From Pontibacter silvestris (GTDB lineage: Bacteria > Bacteroidota > Bacteroidia > Cytophagales > Hymenobacteraceae), in the NCBI RefSeq assembly GCF_020907275.1, contig NZ_JAJJWI010000010.1:1-64000 (forward strand): a stretch of DNA of 64,000 bases. Direction: 5' to 3'. The notes beneath the pieces were generated by a model that saw only the letters and a list, made by a program, of their open reading frames with translations, was not told the origin of the DNA and did no database searches. Shown piece after piece: positions 9,375-18,065 of this stretch. Numbering within the stretch: the first letter of the stretch is position 1; every line of letters begins with the position of its first letter. A program made the position numbers and the translations under genes.

Positions 9375-9432
9375 CCGTCCTAAAAAAGTAAAGCCACCTA
9401 GCTAACAAGGTGGCTTTACTTTTTTAGGACGG
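9375..9432. terminator. 25-bp perfect bidirectional hairpin
   Basis: Arms 9375-9399 and 9408-9432 are exact reverse complements with an 8-base loop and six-base A/T runs in the stem. It lies between the convergent genes ending at 9333 and 9469. Confidence 0.75.
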
Positions 9433-9468
9433 ATTGGTTTTACTTACTGGAGTAGCAGTAATTAAATA

Positions 9469-10113
9469 TTAATTGGTAGCACTGTTTGCTGCAGTTATCT
9501 TATCTATTCGTATCCATTTCATACCGGCTGCCTCAGCAGCTTTTACACCTGGCTCACCATCTTCAAAAACGAGGCAGGAGGGCGGTTCAACACCAAGTAG
9601 TTCTGCTGCACGTAAAAAAGGATCAGGATAAGGCTTACCTTGTGGTGTTTCACCGGCACAAACTAACGCTTCTACAAGGGAGTCAATACCTAACACCTCT
9701 AATGTTTTTTTTATCATTTTTCTGGAACCTCCCGATACTACTCCAATTTTTAGCTTTCCTGCATTCGCTTTCAGATGATCTACTACGAACTGAATGGGCT
9801 TCGTTTTCTCAATAAACTCTTCGTAAAACAAATCTGATTTTAATGCTTCAAACTCAATGGGATCAAAGTTGCTGTTGTATCTTTTATTGATTTCTTCCAC
9901 CACAGCTGGAATGGGCAAACCTGCAAATTCATCTATAATGGCAGGATCAATCTCTACGCCACGATCTAAAGCTACTTTAACATAAGTGTCTTTATGAGCT
10001 TGCATGTTATCAGCGAGTGTACCATCGCAGTCGTATAATAGGGCTTTAAAATCTCCTTTGGCAAGATCAGTGAGTGCTTTATATTTATAGTGGTTATTAC
10101 TTTCCGTATTCAT
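9469..10113 (-). CDS. HAD-superfamily hydrolase (subfamily IA, phosphoglucomutase/phosphatase-like)
   Basis: 214 residues, cytosolic. Motif I is DCDGTLADN (Asp nucleophile at about residue 29), followed by a helical cap, motif II VVSGG, motif III lysine in GKPYPDPF, and motif IV FEDGEPGVKAA. These are the features of beta-phosphoglucomutase-like and GPH-type phosphatases. All catalytic residues are present. The substrate is probably a small sugar phosphate, but this is inference. The ATG is the only sensible start; a -7 box match lies just upstream. Confidence 0.88.
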   Translation of the reverse strand: MNTESNNHYKYKALTDLAKGDFKALLYDCDGTLADNMQAHKDTYVKVALDRGVEIDPAIIDEFAGLPIPAVVEEINKRYNSNFDPIEFEALKSDLFYEEFIEKTKPIQFVVDHLKANAGKLKIGVVSGGSRKMIKKTLEVLGIDSLVEALVCAGETPQGKPYPDPFLRAAELLGVEPPSCLVFEDGEPGVKAAEAAGMKWIRIDKITAANSATN

Positions 10114-10465
10114 TATGTATTATTTTATTTCTGACAAATATAATACAATTGCCGTAATCCATTTTCTTGTCTTTATACTGAACCTATAGCTTCTTTTGTA
10201 ATATAAGAGGCAACAAACAGTTTCTACTTATTTAGTTATAATTGAAGCTGGCAAAATAAAGTTTATAAAGAGTAGTTTGTTTTGCCTCCCCTTACCAGGA
10301 ATGGTAACAGAAAGCGACTGCAGAAGGTGAAGTGTTGCTACCGAAAGCTGAGACTGATCTTCTTACTAATAAGTGTTTAAAACTTTCATAGGAAAAGCTG
10401 CGTGTAAAACCAAGCAACAGGTACTTTAAAGAAAAGAGCGTGAAACAGGCAGGGTAATGTAATAA
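10114..10465. other. Intergenic region without a supported gene
   Basis: 352 bases between two minus-strand genes. Apart from the -7 candidate at its left end I see nothing structured. Confidence 0.4.
10135..10142 (-). promoter_or_regulatory. Candidate -7 box of the HAD gene
   Basis: TATATTTG on the minus strand, an exact TAnnTTTG match, 21 bases before the ATG at 10113. No -33 TTG is seen at the usual distance. Confidence 0.35.
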
Positions 10466-10876
10466 TTAGCATCTAACCCTTCCAATCCAATCTACGGCAT
10501 CCTTGAAAGAGCTAAACCATTCGAATTCAACAGAGGAATGGTATATAACCTTAAATTCATTGATGGTTTCCTCGAACTTAAGAATGTTGCTGATGTCATT
10601 AATAAGAATACGGGCAATTTTTTTTAAGGAAGCGCAAAGTACAATTACCGAGGCTACTTTACGGATAACGCGCCTTAGTTCGTTTAGAGGCATACCAACC
10701 AGCTTGTTAGACTCCATTACCCAAAACTCAACAGAATATTCGTAAAGATATTTAATTAGAAGTTTAACCCCTTCCTTAAATTCTTCTTTGGTTGGCCGCC
10801 GTAACCATTCAGAGTACATTAAGTTTATCGAGTCGTCAACCCATATATGAAGATAACTTCCATGATACTCTGTCAT
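10466..10876 (-). CDS. Hypothetical protein, possibly SpoIIAA/STAS-like
   Basis: 136 residues, AT-rich codons, no signal peptide or membrane span. The layout (SYLHIWVDDSINLMYSEW at the start, a central helix with LIKYLYEYSVEFWVMES, and a C-terminal WFSSFKDAVDWI) resembles the small STAS/SpoIIAA-like proteins found in many Cytophagales genomes, where this last motif is typical. Their role is unknown. It is flanked on both sides by more than 300 bases of non-coding DNA, so it is monocistronic. Confidence 0.6.
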   Translation of the reverse strand: MTEYHGSYLHIWVDDSINLMYSEWLRRPTKEEFKEGVKLLIKYLYEYSVEFWVMESNKLVGMPLNELRRVIRKVASVIVLCASLKKIARILINDISNILKFEETINEFKVIYHSSVEFEWFSSFKDAVDWIGRVRC

Positions 10877-11220
10877 GTCTCTGATTTTTTTACATGATTA
10901 ATTAAAAGTATAGTTTTAAAAATACAATAAATATTAATTGTATATAATTATAGTGTAAAATATTTGGAAAATATTTAGTTAATAGGTGTTGTTTGATGGT
11001 TAATGAATAGCTTCTATAACTACCGACAAGGTTTGCCATAACTCAAAATATTAACATTACATTGTAATGACAAATGTACACTACGGATAGGTTTAACTAG
11101 GTAACAGGTTCTTTCTGCTAAAGCAGAGGAGCAGGTACAGATATATTTAATAGTAGCTTTATCAACTAGAATTTAGTTTTGATAAATACAGAACATATTA
11201 TTCAGTTGTAAAGCTGTAGA
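10877..11220. other. Intergenic region without a supported gene
   Basis: 344 AT-rich bases between two minus-strand transcription units. No hairpin or coding frame stands out. Confidence 0.4.
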
Positions 11221-11631
11221 CTAATGCGAGGGGCAACGATCAAGGAGTTCTGCCACTTGTTGCATTGTATAACGCTCATTGCTGTTTCCGAAGTTCGTCT
11301 GGATATAGTTTAGCAGGTTTGTCATTTCATCTGCTCTTAGTGCTTCAACACCAGGCATTTCCTGGTTATACTCCTGGCCATTTACTACAATAGGGCGGTT
11401 AATGCCATGTCTGACTAGGCAAGGCAGTTGAGTGCGGTGTTTCTGTATATAGTCTGATTGGGCCAGGGGAGGAATAACACCACGAAGGCCAGTGCCGTCT
11501 TCCATATGGCAGCTGGCACAATTAGCCGTGTACAGTCTTTGGCCTTGGTTCTGCTTTTCTGTAAAGCACTGGGTAAGGGTAGCGAGGGCAAAGAAGCCCG
11601 CCACTACCGCTATAGATCTATTTCTTCTCAT
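11221..11631 (-). CDS. Cytochrome c lipoprotein
   Basis: 136 residues from the ATG at 11631. A lipobox TLTQC places the lipid-modified Cys at residue 22, so the start upstream at 11664 is unlikely. A single haem site, CASCH in the sequence LYTANCASCHMEDGTG, and a likely Met ligand in QEMPGV mark a class I c-type cytochrome. It probably carries electrons at the outer face of the inner membrane. It is last in a three-gene operon and overlaps the SCO1-like gene by 14 bases. The pairing suggests a link to cytochrome oxidase assembly or function. Confidence 0.88.
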   Translation of the reverse strand: MRRNRSIAVVAGFFALATLTQCFTEKQNQGQRLYTANCASCHMEDGTGLRGVIPPLAQSDYIQKHRTQLPCLVRHGINRPIVVNGQEYNQEMPGVEALRADEMTNLLNYIQTNFGNSNERYTMQQVAELLDRCPSH

Positions 11632-12304
11632 TATTCTCTTCTTGCAGTAGCACGGGTATATCATTAATCAGTCTATCCACTTGTGCAGCATCTGTTCCAT
11701 CATAAATGCCACGTATATGACGGTTCTCATCTACCAGTACAAAGGCTCCGCTATGTACAAAGCCTCCGGCTTCACTTTCGTCCTCCATAGCAGATACCAG
11801 GTACTTTTGGGCAACACTGTAAATGCTGTCTTTCTCCCCGGTTACAAAACGCCATTTATCGCTGTTTACGCCTAAGCGAGCTGCATATTCGTTCAGCACA
11901 GCCACAGAGTCGTGCTGAGGGTCTATGGTGTGTGAGAGTAGCATAACCTGCGGTGTGTCTTCAAACTGTTCATACACGCGAAGCAGCTGGCTCTTCATTT
12001 TAGGACAGATAGTGGGGCAGGTGGTGAAAAAGAAGTCAGTAACATATATTTTGCCGGCAAATGTCTCATTAGTGACTTGCTGGCTATCCTGATCCACAAA
12101 GGCAAACTCTGGTATTTCTGGGTATAAAGTATCGGCAACAGTCTGTCCGTTTACCTCACGTTCTACTACCTCACGCTCTCCTAATATTGGCAGTTTCTGC
12201 TCTCCTGTGTTATTGTTTCCGCAACCGATAAGAACAGTGCTTGCAAAAACTGCGGCTCCTGTTGCCATTCGTGTTAAGTAACTGTATTTATTAATTTTGT
12301 TCAT
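11618..12304 (-). CDS. SCO1/SenC-family copper chaperone lipoprotein
   Basis: 228 residues from the ATG at 12304. Lipobox LIGC lies at about residue 28. The thioredoxin-like domain carries the copper/redox motif CPTIC in TTCPTICPKM and the distal copper-ligand His in FVHSGAF. SCO proteins deliver copper to the CuA site of cytochrome c oxidase. The preferred start gives a lipoprotein signal; the start at 12334 would put ten odd residues before it. It overlaps its upstream neighbour by 14 bases and the downstream cytochrome gene by 14 bases, so the three are translated together. Confidence 0.92.
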   Translation of the reverse strand: MNKINKYSYLTRMATGAAVFASTVLIGCGNNNTGEQKLPILGEREVVEREVNGQTVADTLYPEIPEFAFVDQDSQQVTNETFAGKIYVTDFFFTTCPTICPKMKSQLLRVYEQFEDTPQVMLLSHTIDPQHDSVAVLNEYAARLGVNSDKWRFVTGEKDSIYSVAQKYLVSAMEDESEAGGFVHSGAFVLVDENRHIRGIYDGTDAAQVDRLINDIPVLLQEENNEKK

Positions 12305-12719
12305 ACTGTCGGTACGTTGTCTGGGCAACATCAATGGTGCTGTCCATTTTAAGTTTCACTTGGTTAATAAGGTTTAGTTGTTCCTGCAGGTACTGCATAG
12401 CTAATTGGTGCTGTAATGTATCAGGTGCTTTATACTGGTGCATCCAACCCATCATAGCTTCGTCAGCCTGATTTAAGCCTTTAATCTGTTGCGAGAGCAA
12501 ATTTGTAACACTTGTATCGGTTGTTTGTGTTTCCAGTGTGTCACGAAGTTTACGCAGATTGAGTCGCAAGCGGTAAATAGTACCCATTTTTGCCATTGAT
12601 TCATTGTGCACACGCATTACCTCGTTTTCAAACTCCTGCTTTTGCTCTTGCTCCGACGGACCAGAATTACAGCGTATCAGTAGCGCAAAGGACAAAAAAA
12701 AGTATAGCAAGTATTTCAT
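12291..12719 (-). CDS. Helical lipoprotein of unknown function
   Basis: 142 residues. Signal peptide with lipobox LIRC (Cys at about residue 18). The rest is a long amphipathic helical hairpin rich in Gln, Leu and Asp (VHNESMAKMGTIYRLR, LNQADEAMMGWMHQY), like the proteins often mis-named viral A-type inclusion proteins in Bacteroidetes. It is the first gene of the operon with the SCO1-like and cytochrome c lipoproteins. The Met and His residues around the centre could contact copper or haem, but this is only a guess from context. Confidence 0.75.
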   Translation of the reverse strand: MKYLLYFFLSFALLIRCNSGPSEQEQKQEFENEVMRVHNESMAKMGTIYRLRLNLRKLRDTLETQTTDTSVTNLLSQQIKGLNQADEAMMGWMHQYKAPDTLQHQLAMQYLQEQLNLINQVKLKMDSTIDVAQTTYRQYEQN

Positions 12720-13442
12720 AAGGTTGAGGAATTAAAGTTCAGTAAGGTTTTTAGAATGTAAGTGAAGAGTTACTGTTTCTTTCATCGAACTATCGTATAC
12801 ACAGCAACGCAATGCTTAAGCTTTAGGAAGAAGAGAATCTATCATAAAGGTATTTGTAAATATTGCGACCTGTTGATTTTGTGCATAAACAAGGTTGCAA
12901 CGCGGGAAAAACTCCAATTACTGATGTTATGAAGGCAGGCTTCTGGAAAAGGTGAATACTCATCTGGTAGATGAAAGAAGGACTGATTCCGATGATATGT
13001 TTCCAGAACATGCCACAAAGGTAAAGCCGCATGCTGGCATGTGCAAGTATTGTAACTTATATCCCTCTACTGCTACTCTTCATTACCAATTAGTCAGTTA
13101 TCATTCCTATTTAAAAAGTGCTGATGTTGCTTTGTATGATGAGAGCATTAAACTATTTGTTAAGCGCTTGAGCCGCCTTAGCTGAGTCAAACTTGCAAAC
13201 ATAGCAATATTCTTATGCCAATGCCTTGGTGATAGAAAAAGCGATTGTTGATGCAGATGACAGGCTTTATTCATGTCATCAGGTAAATATAAGCAGGTTT
13301 ATAGACAAGGAGACCTTGTTTATACAGAAGGAAAGGGAGCAGTTATGGTTTCAATATCTTTATAAAAAACAAGTGGTACTGGAGCAATACAGTACCACTT
13401 GTTTTTTATAAATACATCCCAAAGATGTGGACCTATGGAGAA
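12720..13442. other. Long intergenic region, perhaps gene remains
   Basis: 723 bases. Several short open frames of 60-77 codons cross it on both strands, but none has a plausible start, family or codon pattern. It could hold the decayed remains of a gene or a small RNA. The right end carries the amt terminator. Confidence 0.35.
13361..13410 (-). terminator. 20-bp perfect hairpin terminator of amt
   Basis: Arms 13361-13380 and 13391-13410 are exact reverse complements around a 10-base loop, with a six-base T run in the minus-strand transcript. It starts 33 bases past the amt stop codon. Confidence 0.8.
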
Positions 13443-14744
13443 TTAACTTGAAACTGTAGTCTTTACTTTACTCTCTTCAGCAATTATTGCTTCTTGTTCC
13501 TGACTAAGGTCAAAGCCAGAGCCATTAATGTCAGGATAGGCATGCATGCTGTGCTCATGTATGTCAAGCCCTTCGACTTCCTCTTTTCTGGATACCCGGA
13601 TACCCATGGTCATTTTTAAGGCATACCACACTACAAAGGCAAATATAAAGCTGAAAGCACCTACTGTCCCAACGCCTATAAGCTGGCTGATAAGCTGATC
13701 TACACCAGCTAAAGTACCGAAAAGGCCTACAGCAAGGGTGCCCCAGATTCCACATAACAAGTGTACAGAAAGAGCCCCAACAGGATCATCAATTTTTAGT
13801 CGATCAAATATAACAACGCCAAAAACAACTAGTGCACCAGCTATCAACCCAATTACAACAGAGTCTGTTACCCCCATCTGGTCAGCACCTGCAGTAATGC
13901 CTACCAGACCAGCAAGAATACCGTTCAATACCATCGTAATGTCGCTTGATCTGAACATAAAAAGAGATACAATACAACCACCTATGGCACCTGCTGCTGC
14001 GGCAAGGCTGGTCATAACCAATACTCTGGATACAGCGCCTGGATCAGCAGAAAGTACAGATCCACCGTTAAAGCCAAACCAGCCTAACCAAAGTATGAAA
14101 ACACCTATAGTAGCAAGCGGGATGCTGTGGCCAGGAATAGGCTTGATTTTGCCGTCCACGTATTTACCAATTCTCGGTCCTAGCAACAAAATGCCTGCCA
14201 ATGCACCCCAGCCCCCCACAGAGTGAACAATGGTGGAACCGGCAAAATCATAGAAAGGAACTGCTAACGTATTTAGGAAGCCGCCTCCCCATTTCCACAT
14301 CCCCACAATGGGATAACAAAGGCCAACAAATAAAACAGAGAAGATCATGAAGCTTTCCAACTTCATGCGCTCTGCCACTGCGCCAGAAACGATTGTTGCT
14401 GCTGTTGCGGCAAACATGCCCTGGAATAAAAAGTCAGTCCAGAAAGTATAGCCTTCGTTGTAGGCTGAGGTTTCGCCACCTTCCGGAAGCGAAACACCGA
14501 AACCAGAGAAGCCAAAGAAGCTACCGGCAAAACTTTCACCTGGGTACATCATAGAGAATCCCCATAGTGTATAGGTGATCAGCCCGATAGGAGGAACCAT
14601 GCTGTTTTTGAAAAGGATGTTCACCGTGTTCTTTGATCTGGTAAGGCCTGTTTCCAGTGTGGCAAAGCCCAAGTGCATGACAAATACCAGGAAGATGGAA
14701 ACCATCATCCAGACATTGTTTACAACGAACATTTCTTGTGACAT
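13443..14744 (-). CDS. amt: Ammonium transporter (Amt/MEP/Rh family)
   Basis: 433 residues with about 11 membrane helices. It moves ammonium across the inner membrane. Family features seen include TLWGFSMMYPG, the signature-region DFAGSTIVHSVGG, and the pore His pair region with HLLCGIWGTLAVG. The cytoplasmic tail carries LDIHEHSMHAYPD, the part that contacts PII in other Amt proteins. It is transcribed directly after glnB (65-base gap), the standard amt-glnB pair, so uptake is likely blocked by unmodified PII under nitrogen excess. A strong terminator follows. Confidence 0.95.
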   Translation of the reverse strand: MSQEMFVVNNVWMMVSIFLVFVMHLGFATLETGLTRSKNTVNILFKNSMVPPIGLITYTLWGFSMMYPGESFAGSFFGFSGFGVSLPEGGETSAYNEGYTFWTDFLFQGMFAATAATIVSGAVAERMKLESFMIFSVLFVGLCYPIVGMWKWGGGFLNTLAVPFYDFAGSTIVHSVGGWGALAGILLLGPRIGKYVDGKIKPIPGHSIPLATIGVFILWLGWFGFNGGSVLSADPGAVSRVLVMTSLAAAAGAIGGCIVSLFMFRSSDITMVLNGILAGLVGITAGADQMGVTDSVVIGLIAGALVVFGVVIFDRLKIDDPVGALSVHLLCGIWGTLAVGLFGTLAGVDQLISQLIGVGTVGAFSFIFAFVVWYALKMTMGIRVSRKEEVEGLDIHEHSMHAYPDINGSGFDLSQEQEAIIAEESKVKTTVSS

Positions 14745-14809
14745 GGATTTAAAAGTTTAGTTAAAAGATTGATGTTAGATTAAGTCGTTTTAAGGTGATG
14801 CTGGTGGTG

Positions 14810-15148
14810 TTAAAGGGCTAGTTCACCAACTTCTCCATTGCGGATGCGGATAACAGACTCTACATCCATGATAAAAATTTTACCATCGCCCACTTTGCCG
14901 GTGTTGGCAACCCGTAATATGGTAGAAACAACATCTTTCGCATGATCTTCTGTTACTACTAACTCTATCTTGGTTCTGGGAATGAAGCCTACATTATAAG
15001 TTGCACCCCGATAAGTTTGGGAAGAACTGTGCTCAAGGCCAAAGCCTTTAACTTCATAAGTTGACATGAAAGGGATACCAATCTCAGTTAATGCTTCATA
15101 AACATCTTCAAATTTGGATGTTCTGATGATCGCTTCAATCTTTTTCAT
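14810..15148 (-). CDS. glnB: Nitrogen regulatory protein PII
   Basis: 112 residues, full family length. The T-loop holds Tyr46 in TYRGATY and Tyr51, the residue uridylylated in enterobacterial PII. The C-terminal part has GDGKIFIMDVESVIRIRNGE, corresponding to the ATP-binding B- and C-loop regions. PII reads ATP/ADP and 2-oxoglutarate and, when not modified, blocks Amt. It is first in the amt operon. Whether it is uridylylated here cannot be told; no glnD is in the window. It could equally be named glnK because of its link to amt. Confidence 0.95.
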   Translation of the reverse strand: MKKIEAIIRTSKFEDVYEALTEIGIPFMSTYEVKGFGLEHSSSQTYRGATYNVGFIPRTKIELVVTEDHAKDVVSTILRVANTGKVGDGKIFIMDVESVIRIRNGEVGELAL

Positions 15149-15734
15149 AAGGTAGAATTAACATTACATGCCGTTTTTGCAAGGGTGTTTTGAAATTATT
15201 ATACTAAATTACTGTTTTGACCTATTTAAACAATAGGGTGTGTTTAATTTTTTGTTATAAATATAAGATAAGGGTGTTTTTTTTCAGGAGGGTATTTAAA
15301 ACTCGTGGTTGGTATTTTTGCGTTATAGCTTAAGGGAATGTTTTGTCTTTAGGTTATTTGCCACTGTACTTTTAGAGTTTCAGGCTTTACATATCTTGCT
15401 TCAGCTTTAGTGACTATTTATGAAACTAATCTGTTTCAGCTGTGTAGTTGTATAATACAGCATGCAGGTTTTTTAAACCTACTCCGCTCTTTTTGGTAGA
15501 GGTGTAGCCTCTGTACTTTTATATAAATAAGAGGAGAGATGAGTAATGATTTGTGCTCTCAGTTCAAACCTGAAGCAGTTATGACTTTAGAAAAGTAGTG
15601 GCTTGTTGTATAGTAGCAAAATCCGTAAAAGCCATTAGCTTTTATTCCGCTACATATGCATGTAACTGTTGCTTAACGGACAAAAAAATAGCGCGGACTT
15701 ATAATCCGCGCTATAAGATGCTACTAAACTAGAG
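15149..15734. other. Intergenic region between glnB and threonine aldolase
   Basis: 586 bases with no supported gene. It contains the aldolase terminator at its right end. I looked for a sigma-54 -24/-12 element before glnB and found none that fits. Confidence 0.45.
15688..15714 (-). terminator. Intrinsic terminator of threonine aldolase
   Basis: A perfect 10-bp GC-rich stem (15688-15697 with 15705-15714), a 7-base loop, and a T7 tract in the minus-strand transcript. It lies 20 bases after the stop. Confidence 0.9.
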
Positions 15735-16778
15735 CTAAACTGTAACAGCTTGCTTGTTCAGGGACTTTAAAACCTGTATAACATGGTTCATCATTTCATC
15801 TGTTATATCCAGGTGTGTCACGAAACGGATCATTTGAGGACCGAAACTGCTAGCCCTGATGTTTTCATTGGCCAATGCCTGCACAAAAGCAGCATCTGTG
15901 TACATGCTGTTAAGCTTAAAAATGACAATGTTAGTTTCAACAGGCAACACACTTTCCACATAATTCGACTGCAACAGTATTTCTTCAAAGGCCTTCGCTT
16001 TACGATGATCTTCCTGTAAACGCTCCACATGGTTATCTAGAGCATAATTGCAAGCTGCAGCAAGATACCCTGCCTGGCGCATGCCGCCACCTAATACCTT
16101 TCGTATTCTACGCGATCTAGATATAAACTCTCTGCTACCCAACAACACCGAACCAACTGGTGCCCCTAAGCCTTTGGAGATGCAGATGGAGATGCTGTCG
16201 AAGTACTTTCCATAGTCCACAGGATTTTCGTTTGCAGCTACCAATGCATTGAACACACGGGCACCATCCAGGTGTAAAGCCAGGTTATGACGCTGACATA
16301 CTTCGGCAATAGCGGCTATTTCATTTAATGTATAAAAAGAGCCTCCTCCTTTGTTACATGTATTTTCCAAAGCCACGAGCTTTGTCTCAGGAAAATGTAT
16401 GTTGTTGAGTGGGCGAATATAATACTCAACCTGAGCAGGTTTCATTTTGCCACGCTCACCCTGTACAAGAGCTACTGAGGCAGATGAATTGAAAGCAATG
16501 CCACCTCCTTCATATTGGTAAATGTGAGCTGTCTGGTCACAGATGACCTCTGTTAAAGGTTCCGTATGGGCTTTAATGGCTATTTGGTTCGTCATAGTGC
16601 CGGAAGGGCAGAAGAGGCCAGCCTCTAACCCAAACATGGCTGCAGCTTTTGCTTCCAGAGCATTTACAGTTGGGTCTTCCTGATACACATCGTCGCCAAC
16701 TATAGCTGCAAACATGTATTCTTTCATTTCTGGAGTAGGTTTTGTAACGGTGTCGCTACGCAGGTCTGTTATCAGCAT
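15735..16778 (-). CDS. ltaE: Low-specificity threonine aldolase
   Basis: 347 residues, full length. The PLP enzyme cleaves threonine or allo-threonine to glycine and acetaldehyde in the cytosol. The start RSDTVTKPT is the family hallmark; Asp171 in LHLDGARV binds the PLP ring nitrogen, and Lys202 in CISKGLGAPVGS forms the Schiff base. It is monocistronic, divergent from the small basic protein gene at 16857 with 78 bases between starts, and ends in a textbook terminator. Confidence 0.93.
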   Translation of the reverse strand: MLITDLRSDTVTKPTPEMKEYMFAAIVGDDVYQEDPTVNALEAKAAAMFGLEAGLFCPSGTMTNQIAIKAHTEPLTEVICDQTAHIYQYEGGGIAFNSSASVALVQGERGKMKPAQVEYYIRPLNNIHFPETKLVALENTCNKGGGSFYTLNEIAAIAEVCQRHNLALHLDGARVFNALVAANENPVDYGKYFDSISICISKGLGAPVGSVLLGSREFISRSRRIRKVLGGGMRQAGYLAAACNYALDNHVERLQEDHRKAKAFEEILLQSNYVESVLPVETNIVIFKLNSMYTDAAFVQALANENIRASSFGPQMIRFVTHLDITDEMMNHVIQVLKSLNKQAVTV

Positions 16779-16824
16779 ATATAAATTGATTCAGTAAACA
16801 CTTTACTTTGTAAAAATAATAACT

Positions 16825-16832
16825 TACTTTTG
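16825..16832 (+). promoter_or_regulatory. -7 box of the small basic protein gene
   Basis: TACTTTTG, an exact Bacteroidetes -7 match, 25 bases before the ATG at 16857. An in-frame TTG at 16830 lies inside it and cannot be the real start if this promoter is used. Confidence 0.6.
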
Positions 16833-16856
16833 CCGTTCAAATTAATTATTGCAACG

Positions 16857-17066
16857 ATGGGAGTTACTAGATTAAAAAGAAAAGACCGTAGGAATAAAGC
16901 AAGAGCTAACAACAAGCAAGCTAGAATTAAGCAACTGTTGTCTACACCAGTTATCAAGAATGTTGACATGGATGAGCTGAGAGCACAATTCGGCGAAGCT
17001 CCAAAAAACAAAGTAGGAGCTACTGAGGCTCCAGCTGGGCAAAGCGAAGAAACTTCAGCTGAGTAA
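16857..17066 (+). CDS. Conserved small basic protein of unknown function
   Basis: 69 residues. The N-terminal half is very basic (MGVTRLKRKDRRNKARAN) and looks made for RNA or ribosome contact; the C-terminal half is acidic and disordered (EAPAGQSEETSAE). From memory, small proteins with this VTRLKRKxRRNKA start are widespread in Bacteroidetes and are left as hypothetical. The start is set by the promoter: a TTG start at 16830 would lie within the -7 box. It has its own terminator, so it is expressed alone. A ribosome-associated role is inference from composition only. Confidence 0.8.
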   Translation: MGVTRLKRKDRRNKARANNKQARIKQLLSTPVIKNVDMDELRAQFGEAPKNKVGATEAPAGQSEETSAE

Positions 17067-17147
17067 TTTCTTATTACGGATAAGTAAGACCATCTGCCTG
17101 CCGCTGCTATTCCAGCAATGGCGGCGGCTTACTGGAAAGATATCAAG

Positions 17148-17181
17148 AGTGCGCCTGACTACGGGTTTGGCGCACTTTTTT
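17148..17181. terminator. Terminator shared by convergent genes
   Basis: An 8-bp GC-rich stem (17148-17155 with 17169-17176) followed by a T-rich run on the plus strand. It overlaps the stop codon end of the phosphoesterase gene on the minus strand. Confidence 0.7.
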
Positions 17182-17677
17182 ATGCTCTTTTGCCTAACTC
17201 TATCACCTGTAGGTCCTTCACCTGCCCCGCATCAATAACAAATCTTACCATGGTTCTGATCTTATGAAAGCCATGCTTACCTGCAGCACCTGGGTTTATG
17301 TGCAACAGGTTGTTCAGGCTTTTATCTGTTATAACTTTAAGAATATGAGAGTGGCCTGTTAAGAACAGCTGAGGTGGGTTTTCTTTTATCATCTCTCTTA
17401 CATCAGGATGGTATTTCCCTGGATACCCTCCAATGTGCGTCATCAGAACGTCCAGTCCATTTGCCTCAAAGCGGAGTACCTTCGGGTACAGCTGCCGGAT
17501 ATCCTGCCCGTCTATGTTTCCGTAAACGCCTCGCAATGGCGCTATCTCACTAAGTTTTTCTGATACTTCCACAGAGCCAAAGTCGCCGATATGCCATATT
17601 TCATCGCTGTCTTCCAAAAGTCGCAGTATCTGATCATCTATATAACTATGTGTATCGGAAAGGAGGCCAATCTTCAT
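17180..17677 (-). CDS. Metallophosphoesterase (YfcE/MJ0936-like)
   Basis: 165 residues from the ATG at 17677; a longer reading from 17746 adds 23 residues of no family character. Calcineurin-like phosphoesterase motifs are in order: SDTHSY (metal site), HIGDFG, VYGNID, and the late TGHSH and NPGAAGKHG. The family hydrolyses phosphodiesters or phosphomonoesters with Mn or Ni ions; the cell substrate is unknown. The enzyme is cytosolic and stands alone. Confidence 0.9.
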   Translation of the reverse strand: MKIGLLSDTHSYIDDQILRLLEDSDEIWHIGDFGSVEVSEKLSEIAPLRGVYGNIDGQDIRQLYPKVLRFEANGLDVLMTHIGGYPGKYHPDVREMIKENPPQLFLTGHSHILKVITDKSLNNLLHINPGAAGKHGFHKIRTMVRFVIDAGQVKDLQVIELGKRA

Positions 17678-18065
17678 TTTAAGTTTAAAGGTTAAGTGTG
17701 TAAAGCTATACTTGGTTTTAGATAGGGAGTTGCAAAAGTGTAGCATTGCGTGAATAGTAAAGTTTTCAGAGATAGTTCTGGCATTGCTAACATGGTTACA
17801 GTTTACCTAATGGCTTCTGTTTTACTATTCCAGAGAAACAAGCAATATGCTGTTCGCTCCAAGGCTGCATGTATTTTTTTTTACGTGATGCTCCTTAGTT
17901 GTATCTACCTTGCCAGCTGTTAAATAAGGTTACCACCAGAACATCTGCAAGGCAGAACCCGGAAGAACTGGAAGAGTTTCTATCTTTTAAGAAAGAATAA
18001 ATAGGAGGGGAATAAACATTAGAAAATGTTTATTCCCCTCCTATTTATAATTCACAATTTATATT
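17678..18065. other. Intergenic region with pyrE terminator
   Basis: 388 bases between two minus-strand genes. It contains the 24-bp hairpin at 17997-18048 and no supported gene. Confidence 0.5.
17997..18048 (-). terminator. 24-bp perfect hairpin terminator of pyrE
   Basis: Arms 17997-18020 and 18025-18048 are exact reverse complements with a 4-base AGAA loop. It begins 18 bases past the pyrE stop. Confidence 0.75.

Noticed and set aside
12823..13411. Three short open frames of 61-77 codons on both strands
   Set aside because: They overlap each other, lack plausible starts and have no protein family character. Possibly remains of a decayed gene.
15149..15200. Sigma-54 promoter (TGGCAC-N5-TTGCA) before glnB
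   Set aside because: TTGCA is present on the minus strand but the GG of the -24 box is not; the match is not good enough.
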